64,000 nt of DNA from an uncultured Clostridia bacterium (GTDB lineage Bacteria; Bacillota; Clostridia; Christensenellales; Pumilibacteraceae). Where the stretch lies: positions 310,001 to 374,000 of the forward strand of contig CAOJOK010000001.1 of assembly GCA_948440265.1 (NCBI GenBank), written 5' to 3'. A program made the translations under genes and the position numbers. Below the pieces are notes generated by a model. The model did not search any database, had not been told where the DNA came from, and saw only the letters and a program-made list of their open reading frames with translations. How positions within the stretch are numbered: the stretch's first letter is position 1; every line of letters begins with the position of its first letter. Positions 13,934-22,412 of this stretch are shown one piece after another.

Positions 13934-14395
13934 TCAGTTTTTCATCATTTTCTCGAACTCGTTAATGAAATCGACAAACGTCGTGACATCACGAAACTGT
14001 CTGTACACCGATGCAAAACGAATATATGCCACTTGGTCAAGTTCTTTTAAGTGCATCATAACAAGCTCGCCTATCTTTTGCGACGTAATCTCCTGCTCCA
14101 AAGAATTGGTGATATCCTTCTCGATTGCCGCAACAACTTTATCGATATCCTGCATAGCCACAGGTCTTTTTTCGCAGGCTTTAATAATGCCTGCCTTAAT
14201 TTTCGAAGCGTCGAACGGCTGTCTGCCACCGTCGTTCTTAACCACCAGAATCGGCGTTCTCTCTATAACTTCATAAGTCGTAAAACGGCGACCGCACTTC
14301 AAACACTCTCTGCGACGTCTTATACTGTTGCCCTCATCGGCAGAACGACTGTCTATAACTTTACTTTCGGGGAAACCGCAATATACGCATTTCAT
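13934..14395 (-). CDS. nrdR: Transcriptional repressor NrdR
   Basis: 153 residues from the ATG at 14395, preceded by AGGAGAGG; an upstream TTG in frame is not needed. The N-terminal zinc ribbon (CVYC near residue 3, CLKCGRRF near 31) binds the NrdR box before ribonucleotide reductase genes. The following ATP-cone (residues about 49-139, VVKNDGGRQPFD) senses ATP/dATP. No nrd genes are in the window. In Clostridia nrdR often lies just past sigG and the YlmC/YmxH-type gene, as here. A TATAAT at 14432-14437 is a plausible -10 box without a good -35. Confidence 0.96.
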   Translation of the reverse strand: MKCVYCGFPESKVIDSRSADEGNSIRRRRECLKCGRRFTTYEVIERTPILVVKNDGGRQPFDASKIKAGIIKACEKRPVAMQDIDKVVAAIEKDITNSLEQEITSQKIGELVMMHLKELDQVAYIRFASVYRQFRDVTTFVDFINEFEKMMKN

Positions 14396-14466
14396 TGGCT
14401 TGTCCTCTCCTACGTTCTTCTGACGAATATTATTATACACTAAAATTCAATTAAAAGTCCAACGTT

Positions 14467-14961
14467 TTAACCACCGTAATTTTTATCAACATACACGCCG
14501 GGACCGCAATCGGAAGAATTTTTCACAAAGTCGTTCCAACGATATTCACAATCGAAAAGCATACATTTTTCGCACCTGCCGTCACAGTCGGGAGCACAGC
14601 TTTCGCCGTTCTGCTTCGCCGCATTATTGGGACACGGCGGCGGAGGCGGCGGCGGTTCTGGCTTGTTCGGAGGAGCACACATTACGGGCTCGCGTCTTTT
14701 GGACGGCTTCCCGAGAAAACCCGTAAGCTCTACTATAATGACGTCCTCGCCTATTTTTTTAATACATTCCCAAGGAATAAAAACGTCTTGTGACTTAAAA
14801 AACACCGCACGGCGATTGTACGGGACAATGATACCGCGCACGCAACCGCCGTCGGCAGAAAATACAATGTCGACTATGCGTCCCAGACGACGCCCGTCAA
14901 TGCCGTTTACAACTTCCTTGGAACGCAGTTCGCAAAACGACAGTTCTCCTATTTCCGTCAT
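14467..14961 (-). CDS. PRC-barrel protein (YlmC/YmxH type) with proline- and cysteine-rich tail
   Basis: 164 residues from the ATG at 14961, preceded by GAGG; a longer frame reaching 15282 would overlap the promoter and start of sigG and is rejected. Residues 1-80 form a PRC-barrel (ELRSKEVVNGIDGRRLGRIVD), the fold of YlmC/YmxH sporulation-associated proteins. The remainder is unusual: an eight-residue run of Pro-type sequence (EPPPPPPPCP) and a tail with nine cysteines, including CAPDCDGRCEKCMLFDCEY. The tail may bind metal or crosslink. The position between sigG and nrdR matches clostridial gene order. Its role is unknown. Confidence 0.8.
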   Translation of the reverse strand: MTEIGELSFCELRSKEVVNGIDGRRLGRIVDIVFSADGGCVRGIIVPYNRRAVFFKSQDVFIPWECIKKIGEDVIIVELTGFLGKPSKRREPVMCAPPNKPEPPPPPPPCPNNAAKQNGESCAPDCDGRCEKCMLFDCEYRWNDFVKNSSDCGPGVYVDKNYGG

Positions 14962-15026
14962 ATCGATACCTCGAATTATATATATGCCCGATTTCGACAA
15001 AAATTGCGACATAAATCCGTTTGCAG

Positions 15027-15057
15027 GTATAAATACCGACTCGCTTTGAGCAAAATA
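15027..15057 (+). promoter_or_regulatory. Possible sigma-F/sigma-G promoter of sigG
   Basis: GTATA (15027-15031), 16 bp, GAGCAAAATA (15048-15057) resembles the sigma-F pattern GTATA and GGNNANANTA. sigG is transcribed by sigma-F in other Firmicutes. The spacing is one base longer than usual. Confidence 0.5.
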
Positions 15058-15085
15058 CAGATACGAAAACAAGAGAGGTATACCA

Positions 15086-15859
15086 ATGTCTGCAAGAGTA
15101 GAAATCTGCGGAGTGAATACTTCCACTCTGCCAAAACTTTCACACAAAGAATCAATTGACCTTTTAAACAGAATACACGCAGGCGATAAGTCCGCGCGCG
15201 AAGAATTCTTAATGGCAAATATGCGCCTTGTACTGAGTATAGTACAGCGCTTCGGCGGCAAAAAAGAAAGCGTTGACGACATTTTTCAGGTGGGATTTAT
15301 CGGACTTATCAAAGCTATGGAGAATTTCGACACTTCTTTGAATCTGCGATTTTCCACCTATGCCGTTCCTATGATTATAGGTGAAATACGACGTTTCCTG
15401 AGAGACAGCACCGCCGTCAGAGTAAGCCGTTCCATAAGAGATACGGCATATAAAGTGCTTCAAACCAGACAGCAAATCGAGTCGGACTCGAATGCCGAAG
15501 CAACGCTGGACGACATAGCCGCAGCTATGAACATACCCGTATCGGAAGTCGTATATGCTATGGACGCCATTTCCGACCCGGTCTCTCTTTTCGACCCCGT
15601 ATATCACGACGGCAATGAAACGGTTATGATAATGGACCAGATAAGCGACATAAAAAACAGCGATGAAAAATGGATAACGGGGGTATCAATATCAGAAGCT
15701 ATGACAAAACTTTCCGAGCGTGAGAAAAAAATATTACTTCTGAGATTTTACGAAGGTAAAACTCAAATAGAAGTTTCGGAAGAAATCGGCATTTCGCAAG
15801 CACAGGTTTCCAGACTGGAAAAAAATGCCATTTCTTTATTGCAAAAAAATATGAGCTGA
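15086..15859 (+). CDS. sigG: RNA polymerase sigma-G factor (forespore)
   Basis: 257 residues against 260 in B. subtilis. The N-terminus VEICGVNTSTLPKLSH is specific for sigma-G (the binding site for SpoIIAB and Gin). Region 2 (EEFLMANMRLVLSIVQRF, DDIFQVGFIGLIKAMENFD, FSTYAVPMIIGEIRRFLRD), region 3 and region 4 (helix-turn-helix TQIEVSEEIGISQAQVSRLE) all follow. It directs late forespore transcription. GAGAGG precedes the ATG. Unlike the common spoIIGA-sigE-sigG order on one strand, it faces sigE here. Confidence 0.97.
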   Translation: MSARVEICGVNTSTLPKLSHKESIDLLNRIHAGDKSAREEFLMANMRLVLSIVQRFGGKKESVDDIFQVGFIGLIKAMENFDTSLNLRFSTYAVPMIIGEIRRFLRDSTAVRVSRSIRDTAYKVLQTRQQIESDSNAEATLDDIAAAMNIPVSEVVYAMDAISDPVSLFDPVYHDGNETVMIMDQISDIKNSDEKWITGVSISEAMTKLSEREKKILLLRFYEGKTQIEVSEEIGISQAQVSRLEKNAISLLQKNMS

Positions 15860-15863
15860 CATT

Positions 15864-15893
15864 AAAAGCGCACCTGATTTCGGGCGCGCTTTT
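15864..15893. terminator. Shared terminator between sigG and sigE
   Basis: Hairpin AAAAGCGCACC with GGGCGCGCTTTT (one mismatch) between the convergent 3' ends, with T runs on both strands, so it can serve both genes. Confidence 0.8.
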
Positions 15894-15896
15894 GAC

Positions 15897-16607
15897 TTAC
15901 ATAGTTTTAGCGATTTCCTTTCTCAATCGAAATATAATCTTCTTTTCCAAACGGGATATATACGACTGTGAAATTCCCAATTTATCGGCAACTTCCTTCT
16001 GCGTTTTCTCCTCTCCTCCCGCAAGCCCGAATCGCATTTGCATTATTTCCTTTTCTCTCTTATTCAATTTGTCGATTGCATTCCATAAAAGCTGCTTTTC
16101 CACACTGGTTTCGAGATTCTTGCTGACAAGGTCGGGCTCTGTGCCCAGAATATCGCTCATCAAAAGCTCGTTGCCCTCCCAATCGACGTTCAACGGCTCG
16201 TCAAGCGAAACTTCCATCTTCAATCTCACCACTCTGCGAAGATACATTAGTATTTCGTTTTCTATACATCTCGAAGCGTAAGTCGCAAGTTTGATTTTCT
16301 TTTCGGGATTAAATGAATTGACTGCCTTAATAAGTCCAATCGTTCCGACGCTGACCAAGTCTTCCTGGTCGACGCCCGTATTATCGAATTTACGCGCTAT
16401 GTATACCACCAAACGCAAGTTGCGTTCAATCAATGTCGCTTTAACGCCTTCGTCTCTGCGCGCAAGTCTATCCAGCGCAACGACTTCTTCCTCCGGAGTC
16501 AAAGGCGTAGGCAGCGCCTCCCCCGACGTGATATAATACAAAACATTATCGGATACGCTTTTTCCGAATACAAGTTTCAAAAAGTTTTTTACTATTTCCT
16601 TTAACAT
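15897..16607 (-). CDS. sigE: RNA polymerase sigma-E factor precursor (mother cell)
   Basis: 236 residues against 239 in B. subtilis. An N-terminal pro-sequence of roughly 25-30 residues ([20 protein letters not shown] and on to [14 protein letters not shown]) is followed by sigma regions 2 to 4. These include [38 protein letters not shown] and the helix-turn-helix [20 protein letters not shown]. It is made inactive and cleaved by SpoIIGA, then drives early mother-cell genes such as spoIVA. Its ATG overlaps the spoIIGA stop codon by seven bases. Confidence 0.97.
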   Translation of the reverse strand: MLKEIVKNFLKLVFGKSVSDNVLYYITSGEALPTPLTPEEEVVALDRLARRDEGVKATLIERNLRLVVYIARKFDNTGVDQEDLVSVGTIGLIKAVNSFNPEKKIKLATYASRCIENEILMYLRRVVRLKMEVSLDEPLNVDWEGNELLMSDILGTEPDLVSKNLETSVEKQLLWNAIDKLNKREKEIMQMRFGLAGGEEKTQKEVADKLGISQSYISRLEKKIIFRLRKEIAKTM

Positions 16608-17452
16608 AACCGTTCTCCTGTCATTACCGCCGGATTCAGAATCAAGCCATAGCTTTCCGCATCGGAAATTTTCTTGAAAACCACACCCAACATTACATCA
16701 TTTATTATATTCTTCTTGTCCTCATTATAGACCACCAGCCCGTCCGGTTTAAAGACAAACATCTTCGCCTTTCCGCCCACAGTGGAATAGTCTATATAAT
16801 GCGCGCTTTTAAAATCTTTTGTCTTTCCGACGATGAGATTTGTCATAAGCTCGTCGCTCAACACAGATGACAAAGTGCTTACAGAAGCGATAACAATAGG
16901 CAATCCGTTACCGTCGTCATACAGGCGGTTGCCGCTGTCAAGAAAGGCTTTACACTTGACGGAAGACCCGAAGACTATTATTTCCGCATCATAAATAAAA
17001 TCCGTAACATCACGGCTTTTCTTGATTTTTTGCGACAATGCTTTTACGGCAACGAAAATCAAATATACCGCCGCAAGCATTGCGCCTATCGGAATACTCG
17101 TAAAAGGTTGCGTCAAAGCCTTTTCCACGGAACCGTATTTAAAAAAGCTCAATGCAGTAAGAGCTCCGCCAAACGCAAAAGTCAGCAAAAAAAATACGGC
17201 AGTTCCGCGTAAAAGCTTTTTCGGTTTGAACAGTATCAAGCACATCAAAAGACCGCAAGCAATTTTTATGAAAATCGATAAAGCAATTCCGTGAATAAAA
17301 GGATAGAATATAGCAATGATGGTACCGATAAAAGAAGCAGATAAAATGCGCCATATCTTACTCGATTCCCCGAGAACAAAATAGGATAATTTAGACAATA
17401 AAAAAGTTATCGAAAAATTATCTAATGCAACAAGCTCTATGTAAACGCTCAT
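16601..17452 (-). CDS. spoIIGA: Sigma-E processing peptidase SpoIIGA
   Basis: 283 residues: five hydrophobic segments in the first 150 residues, then a cytoplasmic aspartic-protease-like domain with [17 protein letters not shown] near residue 190, the D-S-G active-site motif. It processes pro-sigma-E in response to SpoIIR signalling from the forespore. The gene overlaps sigE. The ATG at 17452 has no ribosome binding site and lies six bases after a TATAAT box (17459-17464), predicting a leaderless transcript. Spo0A-like boxes are visible upstream, as expected for this operon. Confidence 0.93.
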   Translation of the reverse strand: MSVYIELVALDNFSITFLLSKLSYFVLGESSKIWRILSASFIGTIIAIFYPFIHGIALSIFIKIACGLLMCLILFKPKKLLRGTAVFFLLTFAFGGALTALSFFKYGSVEKALTQPFTSIPIGAMLAAVYLIFVAVKALSQKIKKSRDVTDFIYDAEIIVFGSSVKCKAFLDSGNRLYDDGNGLPIVIASVSTLSSVLSDELMTNLIVGKTKDFKSAHYIDYSTVGGKAKMFVFKPDGLVVYNEDKKNIINDVMLGVVFKKISDAESYGLILNPAVMTGERLC

Positions 17453-17458
17453 TCTCTA

Positions 17459-17502
17459 ATTATAAATCAAACAAAAAAAGAATAATTTGACCTTTCGTCG
17501 AA
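17459..17502 (-). promoter_or_regulatory. spoIIGA-sigE promoter with possible Spo0A boxes
   Basis: TATAAT (17459-17464) lies six bases before the spoIIGA ATG, without a proper -35 hexamer at the normal distance. Upstream are GGTCAAA (17486-17492) and the plus-strand TTCGTCGAA (17494-17502), each one base from a 0A box. Spo0A-driven promoters of this operon elsewhere also lack normal -35 spacing. Confidence 0.5.
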
Positions 17503-17514
17503 TAAAAAGAAAAA

Positions 17515-17536
17515 TCGGCGAAATTGCTTTCGCCGA
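17515..17536 (-). terminator. Terminator of ftsA-ftsZ
   Basis: Nine-bp perfect stem TCGGCGAAA (17515-17523) with TTTCGCCGA (17528-17536), loop of four, followed on the minus strand by TTTTTCTTTTT, 14 bases after ftsZ. Confidence 0.88.
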
Positions 17537-17550
17537 CTTAAAGTCAATAG

Positions 17551-18822
17551 TTATTTGTTATTTCGATTTTTGTCCATTATTTTAGAGTACCAAGGGGGAA
17601 TATTTCCTCCCACCGGTCTTATTCTTGAATCCGGAATATCGTCGCTCGACGGACGTACTCTGCTGTCCGGAACGTCATTACCGTAAGGACGAGGCGTTTG
17701 CATATCGTTTCTTCGTCCGGGATTTCCCGTATATATTCCGGAACGCGGAACTTCTCCGCCCTGCTGTGCTTGATAAGGGTTGTGCGTATTCCAGCCGTTC
17801 TGCCAGCCGTTATTCGGAGCAGGCTGCTGGACAACCGCAGGCTTCGGCTGCTGCTGTTCCGTCTTTTTTTGCGGAGGCGGAAAACCTGCCGCTATTATAG
17901 TAACCACAATTTCGGAATCGAGCGACTGTCTCATATCGGCACCGAATATCAAGTTTGCATTCGGATTGATTACTCCGCGCACGAGTTCAGTCGCCTCATT
18001 GACTTCCGCAAGAGTCACGTCGGAACCGCCCATAACGTTCACGATAACGCTCGTAGCGTTCTCGATAGAAGTCTCGTAAAGCGGACTGTTGACAGCCATA
18101 GTAACGGCTTCCGTGGTCCTATTCTCGCCCTTGCCTCTGCCTATACCCATATAGGCAAGACCTTTATCGCTCATAATAGTGCGCACATCGGCAAAATCGA
18201 GATTTATCATCGCAGGGGTTACAATCAAATCGCTTATGCCCTGTATACCTTGACGCAATACGTCGTCGGCAAATTTGAACGCCTCCACCATAGGAATATG
18301 CGGAGCGACTTTCAAAAGATTTTCGTTGGGTATGACGACAAGCGCATCCACCACTTTCATAAGGTTCGCAATACCTATCTCGGCATAATCGCTTCTGAAT
18401 TTTCCTTCGAAAACAAAAGGTTTAGTCACCACACCGATAGTAAGCTTCCCCGCTTCCTTTGCTATGCTGGCAACAACGGGAGCAGCTCCCGTACCGGTTC
18501 CGCCGCCCATACCCGCGGTTACGAAAACCAAATGTGCGTCCTCTATAGCGTCGGCAATCGCAAGCTTGCTTTCAAGTGCCGCCTTTTCGCCTATATCGGG
18601 ATTGGCGCCTGCGCCTTGACCGTGAGTAAGCTTTGCGCCGATTTGAATTCGGCGTTGAGCTTTAGACATACTTAAATCTTGCAAATCCGTGTTGAGTACA
18701 ATAAACTCCGCACTCTTGACATTGGCGTCTATCATTCTGTTTACGGCGTTTCCGCCGCCGCCGCCCACACCGACAACTTTTATAATAGTGGGTGAACTGG
18801 CGCTGTCTCTCGATATCTGCAT
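17551..18822 (-). CDS. ftsZ: Cell division protein FtsZ
   Basis: 423 residues. The tubulin-like GTPase that forms the Z ring. The N-terminal domain has [15 protein letters not shown] near residue 17 and the tubulin signature [12 protein letters not shown] near 105; the activation loop [13 protein letters not shown] is near 205. After residue 320 comes a Gln/Pro-rich linker that contains two PDSR(V/I)RP units ([21 protein letters not shown]). The C-terminal peptide [11 protein letters not shown] should bind FtsA and other partners. It follows ftsA in one transcript with AGGAGG before the ATG and a strong terminator after. Confidence 0.98.
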   Translation of the reverse strand: MQISRDSASSPTIIKVVGVGGGGGNAVNRMIDANVKSAEFIVLNTDLQDLSMSKAQRRIQIGAKLTHGQGAGANPDIGEKAALESKLAIADAIEDAHLVFVTAGMGGGTGTGAAPVVASIAKEAGKLTIGVVTKPFVFEGKFRSDYAEIGIANLMKVVDALVVIPNENLLKVAPHIPMVEAFKFADDVLRQGIQGISDLIVTPAMINLDFADVRTIMSDKGLAYMGIGRGKGENRTTEAVTMAVNSPLYETSIENATSVIVNVMGGSDVTLAEVNEATELVRGVINPNANLIFGADMRQSLDSEIVVTIIAAGFPPPQKKTEQQQPKPAVVQQPAPNNGWQNGWNTHNPYQAQQGGEVPRSGIYTGNPGRRNDMQTPRPYGNDVPDSRVRPSSDDIPDSRIRPVGGNIPPWYSKIMDKNRNNK

Positions 18823-18852
18823 AAGGAAATCCTCCTAACGTGTGTAAAAAAA

Positions 18853-20016
18853 TTAGTTTCCGAACAATCTTCCGAAAAAGCCTTTCTTCTTAATCGGCGC
18901 TTGCTGATTTAGTACCATATCCAATAAGCCGAGACTGCTTGACAAGTGCGGTCTGTTATACTGCGGCAACGAGGGAGCAATCGTCTGAACCGATTTTCCC
19001 AAGAACCGCGACATACAGTCACGGGCTCCTTTTATATAACTGATTCCCCCTCCCGTCAAATGATAAGGGATATAATCGGGGAAATCATATTTACATTCGC
19101 TCAAACACTTTTCTATGGTCTGCGCAATCATCTTTATACGTTCCGTCGCAATTCGGTTAACTTCTTTTGCAGGGAAATTATCTACGGAATCGCGCGACGT
19201 ATTGACCGCATACACATCTTCGTCTCCCATATTGAGCGACAAAACAATTTTCTGCTTTAAGCTTTCGGCTTGCGCAAAAGAAATATTAAGCTCCGTTGCC
19301 AGGTCACCGGTGATATGTCCGCCGCCGACGGAGAAATTATACATAGAAACAATTCCGTCACCTCTGGCAACCACTACATTCGTAGTCGTATATCCTACGT
19401 CGATAAGGACGACCCACCTGTCACGCTCGGAACCGTCGAACAAGAATAACGTTTCGGCAAGCATACTGCAAACATACTCCGTGGACTCGATACCTATCTC
19501 TTTCATTATGCTTCCCACATATTCGGTAAAAGTCGTTTCGGCAAAAATGTAGGAAATAAAACCGCCGAGTTTTGTAGACGTCAGTCCGACAGGCTGTATA
19601 AGTCGTCTTTCATCGTCCACCGTATAATATATGGGTTGACTGTTTATCAATTCCAAATCTTGATAAAGCTTAAACGTATCGCCCTGTTCGTGTAAAGCGT
19701 CAACGTCGGCATCGGTAATTCTGCGCTTTTTATTAAACGACAGACTTACGTTGCGGCAAACGGAACGGCAAAACTCGCCGGGGACACCTATATACAAATG
19801 CTTGATTTTTGTACGTGAATTGGTTTCCGCATTGGAAATGGCCATACTTACCGCCATTCCGAGCTGTTCGGGTTCTATCCACTCACCTTCAAAAAATCCG
19901 GCATAGTGCGCTTCGCCCATACCGATAATATTGATAGTATTATTTACACCGCGCTCTCCGATGAAAACCGTGATTTTCCCTGAACCGAAATCAAGTACGG
20001 CAACGTCCTTAGCCAC
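18853..20016 (-). CDS. ftsA: Cell division protein FtsA
   Basis: 387 residues, an actin-like ATPase that ties FtsZ filaments to the membrane. VLDFGSGKITVFIG near residue 7 and LIDVGYTTTNVVVARG near 205 are the phosphate loops, and LTGGGISYIKGA near 317 the adenosine motif. The C-terminus IKKKGFFGRLFGN is the amphipathic membrane-targeting helix. The start is a GTG with AGGAG eight bases upstream. A promoter at 20048-20077 gives ftsA-ftsZ a transcript separate from ftsQ. Confidence 0.96.
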   Translation of the reverse strand: MAKDVAVLDFGSGKITVFIGERGVNNTINIIGMGEAHYAGFFEGEWIEPEQLGMAVSMAISNAETNSRTKIKHLYIGVPGEFCRSVCRNVSLSFNKKRRITDADVDALHEQGDTFKLYQDLELINSQPIYYTVDDERRLIQPVGLTSTKLGGFISYIFAETTFTEYVGSIMKEIGIESTEYVCSMLAETLFLFDGSERDRWVVLIDVGYTTTNVVVARGDGIVSMYNFSVGGGHITGDLATELNISFAQAESLKQKIVLSLNMGDEDVYAVNTSRDSVDNFPAKEVNRIATERIKMIAQTIEKCLSECKYDFPDYIPYHLTGGGISYIKGARDCMSRFLGKSVQTIAPSLPQYNRPHLSSSLGLLDMVLNQQAPIKKKGFFGRLFGN

Positions 20017-20047
20017 TTCTTTCTCCTAATGAATCGTATATGTATTT

Positions 20048-20077
20048 ATTATATAATCAAACGCCCTTATATGTCAA
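20048..20077 (-). promoter_or_regulatory. Promoter of ftsA-ftsZ
   Basis: TTGACA (20072-20077), 18 bp, TATAAT (20048-20053) on the minus strand, in the 71-bp gap between ftsQ and ftsA. Confidence 0.85.
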
Positions 20078-20087
20078 GGATTCTAAT

Positions 20088-20867
20088 TCAGACTTTATTC
20101 ATAATTTTATCATAGCGCGACTCCGCACTCCAAGTTGCCTGCGTGCCGTCGCCGTCGGGAACGATAATAGTTCCGCTGTTACGCCATTCATATTTATTGT
20201 CAAACACCGTAAGCGCCATTCTCAATTTTTCCGTAATATTGCCGGAACCTTGCAACTCCAGCATTACGCCCGAATGCATTTGTACAAAAACAAATTGACT
20301 TTTTCTTATATCTATAAAATCAATGAGCTCGACCGCTTCTCTGTAAAAGTCCAATCTTTCCAATGTGGCAAGCAATTCCGTCGTAATTGCGACTTCCGAA
20401 GAAGATTCGGAAGCAAATTTATCTCCAGGGCTAACTTCTTTTATCGGGCTCACTCGCAATTCTATCAGCTTGTCCTCGTTTTCTATACTGTCGAGAATCC
20501 GCAAAATTTTACCGTCGTTGGAACAGCAATAATATTTACCGTTCTGCTCTATCCGCAAATATTCGAAAACTTTGACAAAATTTATGGATATAGTGTTCGG
20601 AAACTTTTTCTCGATATTTATTATCTTTATGTCGGGAACATTGGCAGTTAAAGTATCCGTGACCTTGCTCTTGTTCAAAGTAAAAATGCTTCCGCCTTTT
20701 TTGATTCCGCTCTTTTGAATTATTTCATTACTGAAACTTTCATCGTACGGAGCATTAAAGCAATACGTGGTGACGTTTCGCACGGAAAAAATTACGCTAT
20801 TGAGAACAACCAACAGCGTAATACTGCAGACCACTATCAAAACGACAATAAGCTTTTTATTCCGCAT
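20088..20867 (-). CDS. ftsQ: Cell division protein FtsQ/DivIB
   Basis: 259 residues: short cytoplasmic end, one transmembrane helix (about 6-28), then an outside POTRA domain (about 30-100; DESFSNEIIQKSGIKKGGSIFTLNKSKV, VPDIKIINIEKKFPNTISINF) and a beta domain. FtsQ/DivIB links FtsL and DivIC to the division machinery. The weak sequence conservation is normal; position between murA and ftsA supports the call. The ATG has no ribosome binding site and lies six bases after a TATAAT, predicting a leaderless mRNA. Confidence 0.87.
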   Translation of the reverse strand: MRNKKLIVVLIVVCSITLLVVLNSVIFSVRNVTTYCFNAPYDESFSNEIIQKSGIKKGGSIFTLNKSKVTDTLTANVPDIKIINIEKKFPNTISINFVKVFEYLRIEQNGKYYCCSNDGKILRILDSIENEDKLIELRVSPIKEVSPGDKFASESSSEVAITTELLATLERLDFYREAVELIDFIDIRKSQFVFVQMHSGVMLELQGSGNITEKLRMALTVFDNKYEWRNSGTIIVPDGDGTQATWSAESRYDKIMNKV

Positions 20868-20873
20868 AGTGTT

Positions 20874-20902
20874 ATTATAACATTATGCGCAAGAGAAATC
20901 AA
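20874..20902 (-). promoter_or_regulatory. Promoter of ftsQ, predicted leaderless
   Basis: TTGATT (20897-20902), 17 bp, TATAAT (20874-20879), then six bases (AACACT) and the ATG. The -35 box overlaps the murA stop codon. Confidence 0.8.
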
Positions 20903-22185
20903 GCGATTGTTTTTCTTTTCTGAAATAATTTATTACTCACGCGCACTATGTCTGCGCCCAATCTTGTAAGCTCGTCTTCTATTTTATAATATCCCCTGTC
21001 TATATGCTCTACTCCGTACACAGTGGACACCCCGTCCGCCATCAGTGCAGCCGTCACCAAAGCCGCTCCGCCGCGCAAATCTTCCGCCTCTATTATATTT
21101 GCGTGCAATCGGCTTACGCCCGTTATAAGCGCACGACGCCCGTCTAAAGCTATATCTGCACCCATAATCTCCAATTGACTTACATATTTGAATCTGTTTT
21201 CGAAAACGGTTTCTTCGATAAGCGATACACCGTCGGCAACCGAAAGCAATGCGCATACCTGCGGTTGCATATCCGTCGGAAAAGCGGGAAACGGACCGGT
21301 ACGCAACAGCGCCGCATTTCTTAATTTTCCGTCGGAAGATAATCGCAGTAAATCGCCTTCTTCGCTTATTCTGCAGCCGCAAGATTTCAAAACGTCAATG
21401 ACGGAGCGCAGCCCTTTTATATCGCAATTGTTGAGAACTATTTCGCCGCCGCACGCGGCACACATCGTTAAATAAGTTCCTGCGGCAATTCTATCGCTTA
21501 CAGGACGATACTTACAGCCGTGCAGTCTTTCCACTCCTTCAACGATAATCGTATCGCCGCCCGCTCCTTTAACCTTGCCGCCCAACGCGTTTATAAAGTT
21601 TTGCAAATCTATGATTTCGGGTTCTTTTGCGGCGTTATTTATCACAGTACTGCCCTTTGTAAGAACTGCCGCCATAATCATATTTTCGGTAGCGCCCACA
21701 CTGGGCATACTCAAATTTATTATACCGCTATGCAGATTCTTTCCGTCGCAGACTATGTACTTTTCGGTTTCGGCAATTTTTACTCCCAGTTTTTGCAGTC
21801 CGGCTATATGTATATCTATCGGCCGCTTTCCTATTTCGCAACCGCCGGGATAGGATACTTCCGCTTTGCCGAACCGCCCCAAAAGCGACCCCAACATAAA
21901 AATCGAAGAACGTATACTTTTCGTCAATTCCGCATCAATAGGCATAAATTCGGCATTCGAGCAATCGACGTGCAAATCGTCGTTTTCAAAATATGCCTTT
22001 CCGCCCATTCGCACGATTATTTCCGTCATTTTCTTGACGTCGGAAAGCGGTTGACAATCGCGCAAGACAACTTCTTCCTCACACAGTAAACAGCACGACA
22101 ACAAAGGTAAAACCGCATTTTTTGCCGCGTGCAACGTAATCTCTCCGTTTAAGCGATTACCGCCCATTACGATAAATTTATCCAT
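20899..22185 (-). CDS. murA: UDP-N-acetylglucosamine 1-carboxyvinyltransferase (MurA)
   Basis: 428 residues from the ATG at 22185 (GGTGG upstream); a TTG two codons earlier is less likely. It transfers enolpyruvate from phosphoenolpyruvate to UDP-GlcNAc, the first committed step of peptidoglycan synthesis. The substrate-binding AKNAVLP lies near residue 20. The active-site cysteine is in GGCEIGKRPIDIH near 113, so the fosfomycin-target residue is present. The family fold continues to the C-terminus (RGGAALVTAALMADG). A 150-bp region upstream holds no convincing promoter that I could find. Confidence 0.97.
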   Translation of the reverse strand: MDKFIVMGGNRLNGEITLHAAKNAVLPLLSCCLLCEEEVVLRDCQPLSDVKKMTEIIVRMGGKAYFENDDLHVDCSNAEFMPIDAELTKSIRSSIFMLGSLLGRFGKAEVSYPGGCEIGKRPIDIHIAGLQKLGVKIAETEKYIVCDGKNLHSGIINLSMPSVGATENMIMAAVLTKGSTVINNAAKEPEIIDLQNFINALGGKVKGAGGDTIIVEGVERLHGCKYRPVSDRIAAGTYLTMCAACGGEIVLNNCDIKGLRSVIDVLKSCGCRISEEGDLLRLSSDGKLRNAALLRTGPFPAFPTDMQPQVCALLSVADGVSLIEETVFENRFKYVSQLEIMGADIALDGRRALITGVSRLHANIIEAEDLRGGAALVTAALMADGVSTVYGVEHIDRGYYKIEDELTRLGADIVRVSNKLFQKRKTIA

Positions 22186-22334
22186 CTTCAACCACCGTAG
22201 CTATGATACTACAATGTATGGAATAGCTTTTAAAAATGTTACTTTATGTACAGTAAGCAAACGGATATAAAAGTAATCGAAACAAAAACATTTGCAAGCC
22301 TTATATCTTCTAAACACAAAATTGAAACACTAAA

Positions 22335-22375
22335 AAACAATCTGCTATATGCGAAACGCACATAACAGATTGTTT
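22335..22375 (-). terminator. Terminator of the giant three-gene operon
   Basis: Long hairpin: AAACAATCTG (22335-22344) with CAGATTGTTT (22366-22375) and an inner stem TATATGCG/CGCACATA (one mismatch), followed on the minus strand by a T run. It separates the operon from murA. Confidence 0.85.
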
Positions 22376-22412
22376 TAATGATTTTACGTATTACTTCAAC
22401 AGAAAGTCAAAC

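Noticed and set aside
14962..15282. Longer start for the PRC-barrel protein
   Set aside because: It would overlap the sigG start and promoter on the other strand and add residues unlike the family; the ATG at 14961 has a ribosome binding site.
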